Notes: generated by a model from the sequence alone, not told the origin. Counted from the first letter of the stretch, positions 44,316-56,571 are shown. The stretch is 64,000 nt of DNA from Mantis religiosa (GCA_030765055.1 CM060958.1:1642063-1706062); one strand, 5' to 3'. Numbers and translations: made by a program.

Positions 44316-45718
44316 GTCCTTCAACGTTAATATAGAACGATGAATGCAATGATGTTCAAATGAGTACAGGGTCCATAGAGTTTAGAGATACCAGACATTC
44401 ATCATTTAGGATAAGAGAAAACCTCCAACGTTAAGTCATATCGGACGATGAATGCAACGATGTTCAAATGAGTATAGGGTACATAGAGCTTAGAGTTATC
44501 AGACATTCATCTTTCAGGATAAGAGAAAACCTCCAACGTTAAGTCATATCGGACGATGAATGAAATGATGTCAAAATGAGTACAGGGTACATAGAGCTTA
44601 GAGTTGCCAGACATTCATCTTTCAGGATAAGAGAAAACCTCCAACGTTAAGTCATATCGGACGATGAATGAAATGATGTTCAAATGAGTACAGGGTACGT
44701 AGAGCTTAGAGTTATCATCTTTCAGGATAAGAGAAAACCTCCAACGTTAAGTCATATCGGACGATGAATGAAATGATGTTCAAATGAGTACAGGGTACGT
44801 AGAGCTTAGAGTTAACAGACATTCATCTTTCAGGATAAGAGAAAACCTCCAACGTTAAGTCATATCAGACGATGAATGAAATGATGTTCAAATGAGTACA
44901 GGGTACGTAGAGCTTAGAGTTATCAGACATTCATCTTTCAGGATAAGAGAAAACCTCCAACGTTAAGTCATATCAGACGATGAATGAAATGATGTTCAAA
45001 TGAGTACAGGGTACGTAGAGCTTAGAGTTATCAGACATTCATCTTTCAGGATAAGAGAAAACCTCCAACGTTAAGTCATATCGGACGATGAATGAAATGA
45101 TGTTCAAATGAGTACAGGGTACATAGAGCTTAGAGTTACCAGACATTCATCTTTCAGGATAAGAGAAAACCTCCAACGTTATGTCATATCGCACGATGAA
45201 TGAAATGATGTTCAAATGAGTACAGGGTACGTAGAGCTTAGAGCTACCAGACATTCATCTTTCAGGATAAGAGAAAACCTCCAACGTTGTCATATCGGAC
45301 GATGAATGAAATGATGTTCAAATGAGTACAGGGTACGTAGAGCTTAGAGCTACCAGACATTCATCTTTCAGGATAAGAGAAAACCTCCAACGTTAAGTCA
45401 TATCGGACGATGAATGAAATGATGTTCAAATGAGTACAGGGTACATAGAGCTTAGAGTTACCAGACATTCATCTTTCAGGATAAGAGAAAACCTCCAACG
45501 TTAAGTCATATCGGACGATGAATGAAATGATGTTCAAATGAGTACAAGGTACATAGAGCTTAGAGCTACCAGACATTCATCTTTCAGGATAAGAGAAAAC
45601 CTCCAACGTTAAGTCATATCGGACGATGAAGGAAATGATGTTCAAATAAGTACAGGGTACATAGAGCTTAGAGTTACCAGACATTCATCTTTCAGGATAA
45701 GAGAAAACCTCCAACGTT
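44316..45718 (-). repeat. 108-bp tandem array made of a SINE-1 tail, ~13 copies
   Basis: cctccaacg starts at 44,422, 44,530, 44,638, 44,738 and 44,846: period 108 with one 8-bp deletion. Reverse-complemented, each unit is the SINE-1 3' body (tatcctgaaagatgaatgtc, tggtaactctaagctctatg, ccctgtactcatttgaacat, cattcatcgtccgatatgac). The tRNA head is absent from every unit. Confidence 0.95.
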
Positions 45719-46777
45719 ATCCTTTTTCCGAGATACGGGTTATTAGATTCTAAGTCTTTGTCATTGTTTTAAAGTTGGCCGATATTCTGTTGTTTCTCGT
45801 GATTGCTTGGAGAGAGCATAAAGACCTCGCGTGTAGACGTTTATGTTGAAGCTCATGTGAGCGCGGCGTTCCATTTACAAGATACTGGATCATTTTGAAG
45901 GTAATAAATACTGGCGACGACACACAGGTGCAAACGCTCATATTTCAAACTGTGCCAATGCACGACAAATAAAATCCTTTCCGTTACAGGAAAAGATAAG
46001 TAAGGCCATAACTCATGGGTACCAACGACAGCAAATAAAATTGTCCTTCTGTACGGATAAAAATTGTTCATCGCTCGGGTCAATTATAAAGATGACGATC
46101 TGTTACATTCACGTGGCCTTCTCTACAGACTTTTACACAGGCTATTGATTTGAAAGCATAAATATACATAAGTCTTCTTTTGGTATTCATGCTTCCTTTA
46201 TAGGTTATGTGACTGCAGTTTCCTCTTCGATCGGTGTATTTCTGTAAACTTTTATCTCTTTTACTATGAAGCAGGCATACAAATATAGTTTCATTATGTT
46301 AATGTAAACACATAAGATTTTTTAAATCACGATATCCAATTTGAAGTTGAAATGCAGTAGAGAGAAATAAAACCAAATCCGTCTGTACACCGCCTAGATG
46401 GCCACGAAGTAATAATTGAACTGCTAGATGAAACCTGTACCAAAGAAATAATCCCAGAGATGCAAATGTAATCTCAAAAATTACTCAAGCGATATTTATA
46501 TGTCAAAGTTATTTCTTTTCTGTGATTATAGTTCCTCAACTCCGCCAATTTCTTGGAATATTGATATCACCGTTCTCCTTTCCGCCAACATTCTCAGGTT
46601 TTACGTAATTGCCTCACGGAGGTCAGAGGATGACTACGTTCAAATGTAGCGACAGAAATGAAACTGTAATTAAACTTGAAAGAAAAATGATCAAGTTATA
46701 TTAGGAGTGCTGTTTTGAGTCCATGCTGTCTTTTCTAGAGTTTGAAACTGGTTATTTTATTACGTTTTCATTTACAG
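45719..46777. other. unique DNA upstream of candidate exon
   Basis: No repeats recognised; frames at 45,750-46,083 have no domain. It ends in a pyrimidine-rich tract and AG acceptor at 46,777. Confidence 0.4.
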
Positions 46778-46902
46778 TCAAATAGTAGAATTAGGACAAC
46801 AAACATGGCCATCTTACCCCTACTGCACATCTTGCTGACAACTGCCTACTGTTCAAGGTCGCGGCTTTGTTACACACACATAACGTACGCCCGAACCGTT
46901 CT
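46778..46902 (+). CDS. candidate signal-peptide exon
   Basis: The exon is bounded by a good acceptor (cgttttcatttacag|tc) and a good donor (ttct|gtaagt). Inside, the ATG at 46,805 sits in a strong context (caaacATGGCC) and the frame stays open to the donor, giving MAILPLLHILLTTAYC followed by basic residues: a typical signal peptide h-region with a cleavage-like Ala-Tyr-Cys. Coding part is 98 nt (phase 2 at the donor). It lies in repeat-free DNA. Downstream exons were not identified, so the protein is unknown and chance cannot be excluded. Confidence 0.35.
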
Positions 46903-48431
46903 GTAAGTTGGGACTATTTGTGCGTTTGCAATAATCTAATCTCAATATTGAACTCCTGTGTTGAATGCAGTCCCTCTTTATCTACTAATCACGTGATACC
47001 AAATATAAGTATTTTTTACAGAGCATCTCTGAAAAGCATATTTCAAAAACAAGTAAAAATTTGGTTAAATATCTAACTTTCTTTATTTATGTACATAGCG
47101 GGCAAATTTTGAATACCTGATTATCATAACACGAAGGATTATTCAGCTTGCTTCAAGAAATAAACATGTTGGAAAGTTTGCTACTGTGAAGAAAATTACA
47201 AAAGTAAACAAGCAATTGTGAATATCTAAGAACAACTAGAACTGTGATATTGGATGTAAAAATGGTGAAGAAAATTTGATGGCATTAAATAAATTGTATA
47301 AATTTAACTAACCTGGTCCTGTTGAATTGTCCATTGTTTTAGTAATTTCCTACCACTATAAATGTATAGAATACAAAACGAAAGTTTAGTTAATTTATTT
47401 GGGAAAAAATGATTACATAGTTACCTAGGCAACGGCCCCAGTTCAAAAATAGATCAACAAATGTGTGAATCCTGCAAAGAATCAAATAAAAAATCCAAAG
47501 AGGTCACTAAAGAAGAAGGAAAAGAAATGTGTAATTGAAGTATTTCTGTAAAAGGTAATCTTAACATGAAATAGAAATAGACGCTCTGGCAAGGATACTT
47601 CTAGCAAATCTCTGTGTGTGTGCAGAGAAACAATATGGGAGAGAATCTAGTGAATGTGTAGCACACCAGAGCTTTTTTGATTACTTCCTAAACTGTGTAC
47701 TAAACACTTGCAGAATGCTGCAAACGCTCCCGAAACACAATTCTATGTGTATTTTTACGATGTTGTGGAGGTATTATGACTTTTAGATGGAATTTAATCC
47801 CCTACTTTAAGTAATCACAAAGCAAGCTCGTGCTAAGGCCATCTTGTACAAACATGTAGCTACGTTAATAATGCAGGCCATGCTAATGTGAAACACAACA
47901 ATGCCATGACAATGTTCACTGACCTTAATTGGTTTGGAATTTCATCCAGACATATCCCGACAATGCACAAAACAACAATAACTACTATTTATCTTCACAC
48001 GATCGTAACGCGTGAACAAACAGTCGGCACCGCGTAAAATCTCGTAACTGACGAACCTAGCGCCACCTACACCATGAATATGCAAACAAAACGCAATCGC
48101 GTTATTATAATCTTTGGCTACACTCCATTATCGCATTTTCAGATTATTATTGGCCTGTGTAGTGTGTTTAATTTAGAAAACTGAACATATACTTTATTTA
48201 TTGGCGTTGCGTATGTACATTAAACACATGCTCCTGAAATAGTGATGAAAAGATAAAAGATACAATTAAACTATGAAACAAACAATTACGTAACATATAA
48301 TTATATATGTAGTTATTTATGCCTTAAAGAGTTATTTACTTTCTCTAGCCCTTACCTGTGGTAGATAGTAGATAGTCTTTCGCATTAGCGTGTGTAGGAG
48401 AAGGTTGGAAATGTACAACCAGACTGAAAAT
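46903..48431. other. unique DNA, possible intron
   Basis: No repeat of this window and no coding frame over 60 codons apart from one at 46,867 overlapping the candidate exon. If the exon is real this would be intronic. Confidence 0.35.
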
Positions 48432-48505
48432 TTAAAAACCATAGCAGAGATTTGAATCATGAATATTCCGGTTTCGTAACCAGCTGAGTTACCATGGCAA
48501 ACCCA
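48432..48505 (-). repeat. tRNA-head remnant (SINE 4-like), minus
   Basis: Minus strand: gccatggtaactcagctggt and gattcaaatctctgctatgg, matching the layout of the 51,698 head with a degenerate B box. Confidence 0.5.
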
Positions 48506-49217
48506 CAGGAACGTAATTAGATTCTATTCAAGATGGAATTACTACTTCATTTTAATTGACATAAAACTTTAACACAGTTAATTAAATAAGGATACCTTAG
48601 AAATGACATGCATCACGCTTTTTAATACATATAAACGTATTATATATAAAAGTATTATATATGAAAGTATTATATATAAATATATATTATATATAAAAGT
48701 ATATATATATATAAGTATTGCATCAACTTAAAGACGATATGTCAATTAATTAGACCAAAAGGTTCAATTTTGATACCTCAGATTGACGTGAGAGAAATCT
48801 GTCGTGGAGACTAAAGCAAGTGTGGCCTTCTTTGGTGAAATGCAACTCGACTGAACTAAAAATGGAGCTGCAGGTAGCGTCAGCATTCCTGCACGGGGTC
48901 AAAGAACTCGCGACTGATTCTCTTGGCATAGCACGTTCACAAAACAATTGTAATTGTTCTGTGTTGTGAAGGGCGGAATCGAATTAATTCAAGAGTGGAA
49001 TGCACTATCTTCGAATACTTTGGAGAATCGGAACTCATTCGAATACAATTTCTCGGATACTATAGTCACACATTGCTAATCAACATTTTGTGTTTGAAGC
49101 CAAAGTCGTTATCTGAACCTCGGATCTTCCTAATACGTGGGTAGCGCTAAAAAGTTTCACAGATTCAAACAAGTAGTAATCATTAACAATTAAATAATTT
49201 AATTGATTTGAAAAATG
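48506..49217. other. intergenic with AT-rich tract
   Basis: 48,630-48,718 is a TATATAAAAG/TATTATATA low-complexity tract. No gene seen. Confidence 0.5.
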
Positions 49218-49371
49218 CAGTAAAATCTCTCTGAAACGGAACGCGATCGTTCCGGCATTTGTTTTCCGTTTACACGGGTTTCTGTCTTACAGAGGGTTGT
49301 GTCTGAATACAAAGAAATTACGAAATAGTCGTACACGTTTACAGTGAAATAATGATATAGAATGAAGTGTA

Positions 49372-49882
<511 letters not shown>

Positions 49883-49904
49883 GACTGATATGTATTATGT
49901 ACTA

Positions 49905-50440
49905 TATTCACAACTTACGTACAATAATTGTAGTTTATCGTCTAGTTTCTCTGTCTTCAACTGTCTGTATATCAACATCATTTGTTTCACCACACACAAC
50001 ATTCAGATGTTTGAAACTCTCGAGTCATCCATTGGAAGCTCTGAATTTGTCTTTGTCTAATTTTCTTGTTGTCTCTAAAGCTTGAGTCTGAAGTAATGAT
50101 CCATAAATGGGAATTCCTTTAGCACGAGCACTAACAAACACTCGAACACAGCACTATTTAGCTCGTCATACTCTGTACATTTGGTGATGCGTTTCACTTG
50201 CCTCGCTGTTCCTATTAACCACTTGTTTTAATTTTTTTATTTTTTAAAAATCTCATAAATCTGAGTGTTTCCCACTTTAAACAACACAACCAATTCTTTA
50301 GCTGGACGTTTGTTCTTTTCGTGTTCTCCAATAACCTGAACTTTTACTGCAGTGGTGTCATATTTAGAATTCATTCTACAGAATTTGTGTACACAAAGTA
50401 TGTTTTTAAAAATCACCAAAGTTGACAGTTTTCTTCTACT
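49905..50440 (-). pseudogene. Tigger/pogo-like transposase N-terminal remnant
   Basis: The minus frame 50,419-50,237 has VQVIGEHEKNKRPAKELVVL, then FKVGNTQIYEIF: a CENP-B/pogo N-terminal helix-turn-helix. Beyond a stop, other frames give EYDELN.AVFE, KGIPI-like and QTQAL.TT.KLDKD.F.ASNGW-like segments, matching the second CENP-B DNA-binding domain. The DDE catalytic domain is missing. Confidence 0.75.
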
Positions 50441-50838
50441 CGTACTTGATCACTTGTAACAACAAAACTGAGAATGAACACTCTACAAAACAGTTGTACC
50501 CTTAACATGTGTGTTGGCAGAGCTAAATGGTTTGCTTTACCTTTTCCTCCAAGGATTACAGTTTATGACTTTATGGTTCATGGAACTTCAGTACAAGTAC
50601 AGTAATTATTCTCAGAATTATTGCACTTTTTAACATTGCAACACATTACACATATAGTTATCCGTTTTAATCAGGTTATTTACGTAAACGTTTCCCGAAA
50701 AATATTTCCATTTCTGCGTTAGGCACTTTTACAGGTTAGAGTATGACTTTTACATGCGAAGTAGCTCCGTCCGGAAATTTATTTTCCGTTTTTCCAGGTT
50801 TTTGGCAATAAGAAGTCCGTTTTAAGCAGCTTTTACTG

Positions 50839-51640
50839 TAATACCAAAACATCAACACGTTTTTAAAACCTATCCTTAAAATAATGACGTCACTCTAATA
50901 CACTTCAGAAACCAAATTTGTATAATTTTTCGCTGCTTCACCTGATATGTAAAATCGCAATTTATCTCTAATTTTTTGGAAAGAAAAGCAAATCACCAAG
51001 GCTGTATCCATGGTGATGATGTTTAGTTGTTATTTTGGTTGTCATGGTGTTAAATTATGTTTATTACTTAATTTTCAAAAACTTGTTGTAAATAGACATT
51101 TGTGTACAATGGACAGTAACGGTACATCTGTCTTCTAATGCTATAGCGCCATCTTGCTACCAGCACTGTGAATTTCTCAGACTTTAGTAGACTTAAGTTA
51201 TGTTTTAATGGTCCATTGAGTCAACTAACTTTTGTTTTCAATAATAAATGCAAGAGTTACCACAGACAGTCATCCTTCTCCTTCGACATTTTGCCATTCC
51301 GGGATTCTATCCCTTACTCACATTATGATGAATTTGTAATATTTTATTGTTTATTTTATGAAGTATCACAAGTTGTAGGATGAAAGAGAGGATATGTTTA
51401 TTATAGGAGACTATTGGGTTATAATGGCCCTGAGGTGAGTCTGGGACGCCAGTAGGTTTCCCCGGGGTCAATGTCATATTCCCCGAGGCCTCGGATATGC
51501 AAGATATTCCTAACCAAATGTTGATTTTTTCCACAGTCTTTCTACACCAATCAATACGTTGTTGTTGTTGTTGTTTTTGAGCCAGTATATGTGGAATCTA
51601 TCGAAACAAACTTTCCTCACGTCTAACTGTTAATCCTAAC
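50839..51640. other. intergenic, nothing recognised
   Basis: TGACGTCA at 50,885-50,892. A 71-codon frame at 51,168 has no domain. A short (TTG)n lies at ~51,560. Confidence 0.4.
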
Positions 51641-51800
51641 TGGTTTACCGAGAAACATACGAGTCAGTTGGATAATTTAATGCCATGTTGGCACGTTGGC
51701 CATAGTAGCTCAATGGTTTGGAGCGGCTGGACGGAGACGTGGTTCAAATCCCGGCTATGGCATTGAATTTTTCAGTCTGGCTCTACCCTTTGAAAGTAGC
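51641..51800 (+). repeat. SINE family 4 copy with tRNA-like head
   Basis: At 51,698-51,762 the head shows a perfect 7-bp acceptor pairing (gccatag/ctatggc) and a D-stem gctc/gagc, with the B box ggttcaaatcc. The anticodon arm does not fold properly. The upstream part (ctggtttaccgagaaacata) matches the neighbour of the 30.9-kb copy, showing it is a dispersed repeat and not a tRNA gene. Confidence 0.7.
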
Positions 51801-51951
51801 TATGAATCAAATTACAAAGTACTGAGTGATGTTAAATTCTCGTGTTCATTAGACCTCTTTCCGAGTAAAGGAAACTTTATTGGCTGTTTCTTTGATTAAA
51901 AGATACGTAGATAACTTTAATATTTGCAGAGAAAAACAAAACACAGTGGAC

Positions 51952-51991
51952 TATATATACACGAAAGCACTTTATTTGCCGACAACTCAGC
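51952..51991 (+). promoter_or_regulatory. candidate promoter of the secreted-peptide ORF
   Basis: TATATATAC at 51,952 with an initiator-like CTCAGC (A at 51,989). Spacing (33-37 bases) is slightly long. It would give a ~50-nt leader before the ATG at 52,039. Confidence 0.25.
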
Positions 51992-52038
51992 AAGATACTA
52001 AATATTCCAGGATTAATATACCTACTCAATACGTAGTC

Positions 52039-52194
52039 ATGGCAACACGCCTGTGCTTCATTTGTTTGCTTTTAGCGTCTCTGTACAGTCAGCGACAAAA
52101 CCCTTCACTTCACTTAGGATTTAATGAATCCGACGTGTATTCCGCAATCTTACACAATCTAAACTCACTTAAAAACGCTATTGTTGCCTACTAA
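52039..52194 (+). CDS. candidate small secreted peptide, 51 residues
   Basis: From the ATG at 52,039 (context gtcATGGC) the frame begins MATRLCFICLLLASLYSQ, a textbook short signal peptide (basic n-region, Leu/Ile-rich core, small residues before the likely cut), followed by a ~33-residue tail with an N-glycosylation sequon (NES) and an amphipathic Leu/Ile/Asn segment ending AIVAY and a TAA. The frame is also open upstream to 51,880 without an ATG, so it might instead be an internal exon (acceptor ttgcag|a near 51,929). AATAAA occurs at ~52,405. No family recognised; no dibasic or amidation site for a neuropeptide. Confidence 0.35.
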   Translation: MATRLCFICLLLASLYSQRQNPSLHLGFNESDVYSAILHNLNSLKNAIVAY

Positions 52195-52602
52195 ATAAGC
52201 AGTTATTAAAGTCTGGGTAGATTGACAGATATAATTGAACTTCCAGTCATAAGATTCAGAAACAGTCGACATTATTAACCTCTTCACTCAACTTAGCAGT
52301 GTCGCCACACAAATACCCAGATTAAAAATATCATAGTTCAATACCGCACCAGATGGCAGCAGCGGGAACTTCGTCATAAATATTATTTGTTATTTATTAA
52401 TAAAAAATAAACAGCGTAAGTAGCACTTGAAAGGCAAGTATTGTTCAATTCCTTGATATTACGTATCTTTGACAGCTAATGATAATTTCCAAGCACACTA
52501 CTGGAAAACTCAAATCGAAAACAATGAACTTTCAAAAACCATTTATTACACAGCTAAATGAAATAAAAATAGAATGAACTGGACTTTAGAGGGTCTATAT
52601 TG
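52195..52602. other. possible 3' UTR and intergenic DNA
   Basis: Contains aataaaaaataaac near 52,400, a possible polyadenylation signal for the preceding ORF. Nothing else. Confidence 0.3.
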
Positions 52603-52780
52603 TCTATAAGTCGTTTCTTTCCTACCAGGTCATTACCTTCCTACCAGCTTCACGAAGCTCCGGGTCTTCCATACGTAGAGGATGAAATTAGGCGTCTGGC
52701 ATCAAAATTATACGCTTTTTACCCAGATATAGAAACGCCCTTGTTAGATCATTGGGAGATAATGACGCCATTCCAGGCTG
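52603..52780 (+). pseudogene. non-LTR retrotransposon ORF2 C-terminal remnant
   Basis: The frame contains LPYVEDEIRRLASKLYAF and then a P..ETPLLDHW segment. Jockey-type LINE ORF2 proteins end with this kind of P.V..EIRRL...Y......NPL pattern. Truncated upstream; followed by a G13 run and AT-rich DNA. Confidence 0.55.
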
Positions 52781-52951
52781 TTCCGGGCACCCCCCATGGC
52801 TTGCAGGGGGGGGGGGGGTACCCAGGAGTTAATCCTAACAGCAGCTAAAGCTGAGCTCCACATAATTTTTCTAATAATTTTTCTAAATAATTTTTAATAA
52901 TTAATAATAATAAATTTTAATAATACTTTTTAATTTTTATAATTAATTAGG
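52781..52951. repeat. low-complexity G-run and AT-rich tract
   Basis: A G13 run at ~52,806 followed by ataatttttcta and aataattttt-type repeats. Confidence 0.8.
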
Positions 52952-53719
52952 CGTTTTTCAACATAGTCTCCTTGTAACTCTACACACTTCTCCCAGCGAT
53001 GCTCCCATCTCTGTAACCAGTCCAAATAGTACTCGACGTTTTTCAACATAGTCTCCTTGTAACTCTACACACTTCTCCCAGCGATGCTCTCATCTCTGTA
53101 ACCAGTCCAAATAGTACTCGACGTTTTTCAACATAGTCTCCTTGTAACTCTACAAACTTCTCCCAGCGATGTTCTCATCTCTGTAACACGTCCAAATAGT
53201 ACTCGGCGTTTTTCAGCATAGTCTCCTTGTAACTCTACACACTTCTCCCAGCGATGTTCTCATCTCTGTAACCAGTCCAAATAGTACTCGACGTTTTTCA
53301 ACATAGTCTCCTTGTAACTCTACAAACTTCTCCCAGCGATGTTCTCATCTCTGTAACACGTCCAAATAGTACTCGACGTTTTTCAACATAGTCTCCTTGT
53401 AACTCTACACACTTTTCCCAGCGATGCTCCCATCTCTATAACCCGTCCAAATAGTACTCGGCGTTTTTCAACATAGTCTCCTTGTAACTCTACACACTTT
53501 TCCCAGCGATATGCTCCCATCTCTGTAACCCGTCCAAATAGTACTCGACGTTTTTCAACATAGTCTCCTTGTAACTCTACACACTTCTCCCAGCGATGCA
53601 CTCATCTCTGTAACCCGTCCAAATAGTACTCGACGTTTTTCAACATAGTCTCCTTGTAACTCTACACACTTCTCCCAGCGATGCTCCCATCTCTATAACC
53701 CGCCCATATAGTACTCGGC
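52952..53719. repeat. 85-bp tandem array, nine units, from mariner 3' coding sequence
   Basis: gtttttcaacatagtctcct-type starts lie at 52,953, 53,038, 53,123, 53,208, 53,293, 53,378, 53,463, 53,550 and 53,635 (one 87-bp spacing). On the minus strand each unit encodes EYYLDWLQRWEHRWEK then CVELQGDYVEK, the C-terminal end of a mariner transposase. Units 2-3 and 4-5 share variants, a two-unit higher-order pattern. Since 85 is not a multiple of three the frame shifts from unit to unit. Confidence 0.95.
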
Positions 53720-53739
53720 GTTTTAATTTTTCTCTACAA

Positions 53740-54658
53740 AATAATTGTTCATGAACATGATTGCCTCTTCATTTGATGAAAATTCTGTCCTCCGAACACA
53801 ATTTTCAGATGAGGGAACAAAAAGACGTCGCTTGGGACTAGATCTGGTGAGTCAAGCAGTTCAAACCGTATGTCGTAGATTTTCGCCATTGCAACTGCTG
53901 AGGTGTGAGACAGTGCACTGTCTAGGTGAAACAGAGTTTTCTTTTTCTGCAAATGAGGCCGTTTTTCCGCATGTTCCGCCTTCAGTTTGTCAAGTAATGA
54001 TGTGTAGTATGTTCCTGTAATGGTTTTTGCTATTCTGAAGATAATCGATTAAAATAACTCCATGACTATCCCGAAAACACTCGCCATCATTTGTCCAGCC
54101 AAAACACCGTTTTTGCTTTTTTGTATCTGGTCCCCAATTTGCAGTCCACTGTTTGGGCTGTATTTTTGTTTCGGGCGTAGAATGGTGTATCCAAGTTTCA
54201 TCTACGGTAATTAATCAGCGCCAAAACTCGGATTTATTGCGCCTAAAGTGTGCCAATAGAGCGTTGGAAATGTTTTTGTTCTAACGTGAACAAACGCGGC
54301 ACCCAACGCGCGGACAGCTTTCTCATGTCTAAATGTTGATTTAATATGTGACAAACACGTTATTTTGACATGCTCATAGCCTCTGCTACCTCTCTCACTT
54401 TAATTCGGCGGTCGTCTAGCACCAGTTGATGAACTTTGGCGATGCTTTCGTCGATAGTTGCTGTTTTTAGACGTCTCTAACGTTCATCGTCTACCAAGCT
54501 CTTACTGCGGTGTTTAAATTCAGCTGCCCAAAATTTCACTGTGATAAATGATGATGAGAGTCCCCATACACAGAATCCAACTCAACTTTGATTTGCCTAT
54601 TGCCTTTCAAAAACAAATATTTAATGACAGTTCGATACTCGATTTTGTCCATTTTCAT
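53740..54658 (-). pseudogene. mariner transposase pseudogene
   Basis: Start codon at 54,658; N-terminal MDKIEYRTVIKYLFLKGN, then in broken frames TVDETWIHHSTPETK (first Asp), FHLDSALSHTSAVAMAK (second Asp), and SPDLVPSDVFLFPHLK with FGGQ (third Asp). The stretch just before the array is SSNEEAIMFMN-like, which flows into the repeated EYYLDWLQ segment. Stops and frameshifts throughout. Confidence 0.85.
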
Positions 54659-54830
54659 AAAAACACTCACATCAACTCACTCAAATGACTGCTACATAAC
54701 AACTGAGCGTCCAAAATGGCTGAAACTTTGGTGAGTAACTGTCAGCAGTTGAACAACGAAATTCGCTAGATTTTGTTTACGAGTGCTGCCATCTTCATAT
54801 TGAGGACGGAAACTTTTCAGACCACCCTCG

Positions 54831-55017
54831 CATTTCATTTTAATGAACATTGAACCGTTTTATAACAAACAATGGAGAAATCTTAAATGCTGTTTGACAA
54901 CTGCTCTTGTATAAACTATTCCTGTAGACGACTGTTCTTCCACCCTTTTTTAACATTAATGGACATAAACTATTTTATAAAATGTTTTATTATGCATTTC
55001 TGTATCGACACAATATG
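54831..55017. other. intergenic, nothing recognised
   Basis: AT-rich; no feature. Confidence 0.4.
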
Positions 55018-55290
55018 GGAATACAGTAGATTTAAGTGATCGTCAAATGTTTTGTCATGACTGTATGTTCAAGGGATAAAAAATAACGACTTGAGAAAAG
55101 TATAAATATTGGAAAATTCAAACAAATAACAAGCAATATCTCAAAATGGTTCATTCTAGACAAAAAAATGTATTTGACATAAATTGTGTGTTTTTACAAG
55201 ATGCGCATACTTACAGCTTATCATTTATATAAAACTTTTTCAGAATGAGGAGGACTTCTGAGGACATTCACAGAAAGTTCAAAACATAAG
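55018..55290 (+). repeat. family A copy, nearly complete half
   Basis: Order: gggaatacagtagatttaag, gtcaaatgttttgtcatga, aataacgacttgagaaaagt, caaataacaagcaatatctc, gtatttgacataaattgtgt, cttacagcttatcatttat, gaggacttctgaggacattc. This copy gives the best single view of the family. Confidence 0.8.
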
Positions 55291-56060
55291 TTTCAACATT
55301 TGGTATGAAAATATATTAAGCTTGTGATATTTTAATTTAAATTGTTAGATAATTTTAGATAAAGTAACAACTTTCTAAACTTTTTCCAGGTATAGGGTAA
55401 TTTAAGGTGCAAACATTTTTTGAAAATGTCTCGCATCCTCAGAAGCTGCCAGAATAAAAAAGAAATTTAGATTTTTCTATTATTAATGACGCAAAATACT
55501 TGTTCTAGGCGCTGCAAATTTTGAAAATGTGACATTTCGTTTGTTTTGAACCCAATACATCCTGTATCTTAGTTGAGTGGTAGAGATTTCACAATGAAAG
55601 GTTGGCTACACTGTGTCATCTCACCCCACGAGTATTTTTTGTTTCAGCGCTCTCCATGCAAATGGACAAGCAGTACTAACAACATTTGAAACACAACACA
55701 AACATTTTAAATGACACTTTGGCCGTGCCAGCTAGCAAAATTGACCTTTCAAGTGTTCGAGGGAGGTCGCGTTGCAACATTCGGATCACTTGGCCAGCTT
55801 TAAACCAAACCCATGTCTTCTCCTGCGCTCAAATACACGAGTCTTCTTTGTCTTTCACTTCTCCACGTTCAGCTTATTTGTTTCTACAGTACTCTTCTGT
55901 AAATATTTGAGAAATGGCGAGTTCATCGAACACTCAAAAAAGCTCTTTATCTACTTGTAGTTACAATACACTATAAGCATCATGTCTCTGTTCAAGAGAT
56001 AAACAAATGAATAACGAGTAGAATAATGATTCATGAGTAGCCATAATTCATATTTCTTGC
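55291..56060. other. intergenic, nothing recognised
   Basis: Frames at 55,686 and 55,772 (62-74 codons) have no domain. Confidence 0.4.
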
Positions 56061-56295
56061 TTTCTTTCTTTTTTCCTTCTCTTTCTTTCCTTCCTTCTTT
56101 CTTCCCTTCTTTCTTTCTTTGCTTCTCTCTTTCTTTCCTTCTCTCTTTCTTTCTCTCTTTCTTTCCTTCCTTCTCTCTTTCTTTCCTTCTTTCTTTCCTT
56201 CTTTCTTTCCTTCTCACTTTCTTTCCTTCTCTCTTTCTTTCCATCTTTTTCTTTCTTTCTTTCTTCCTTTCCTTCTTTCTTTCTTTGTTCTATTT
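56061..56295. repeat. (CTTT)n-type polypyrimidine microsatellite
   Basis: Imperfect CTTT/CTTC repeats with strong strand asymmetry. Frames on both strands are repeat artefacts. Confidence 0.97.
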
Positions 56296-56571
56296 CTCTC
56301 TCACACAAATAGATTTTTGTAATAATCTGGCATTTAGGAGTCTTCGAAACATGTATTTTGCTGAAATTCAATATTATTCTACATACAGCTCATAAAAAAT
56401 AAACATAACAATGGAATCGAGTGCAACAAACTAGCAGTTGTTTAAGAGGACATTGTCCACTGAAAATCTTCCAGCCAATCAGAATGAGTTATACGATAGC
56501 ACACAAATGTAGTTAGAGAAAGCGCCGTTTGAGAACATACATGGATATCTCATGTGTGCAGAACTCGCCAC

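Larger units (their letters stand above)
52952..54830 (-). mobile_element. mariner-like element with amplified 3' end
   Basis: The 5' end (minus strand) is at 54,830: cgagggtggtctgaaaagtt, a mariner-type terminal repeat, though no TA follows it. Transposase remnants run to about 53,740 and lead into the 85-bp array. No 3' terminal repeat is found beyond the array. Confidence 0.82.

Noticed and set aside
51698..51762. Functional tRNA gene
   Set aside because: Acceptor and D stems pair, but the anticodon and T arms do not, and the sequence is part of a dispersed SINE-4 repeat.
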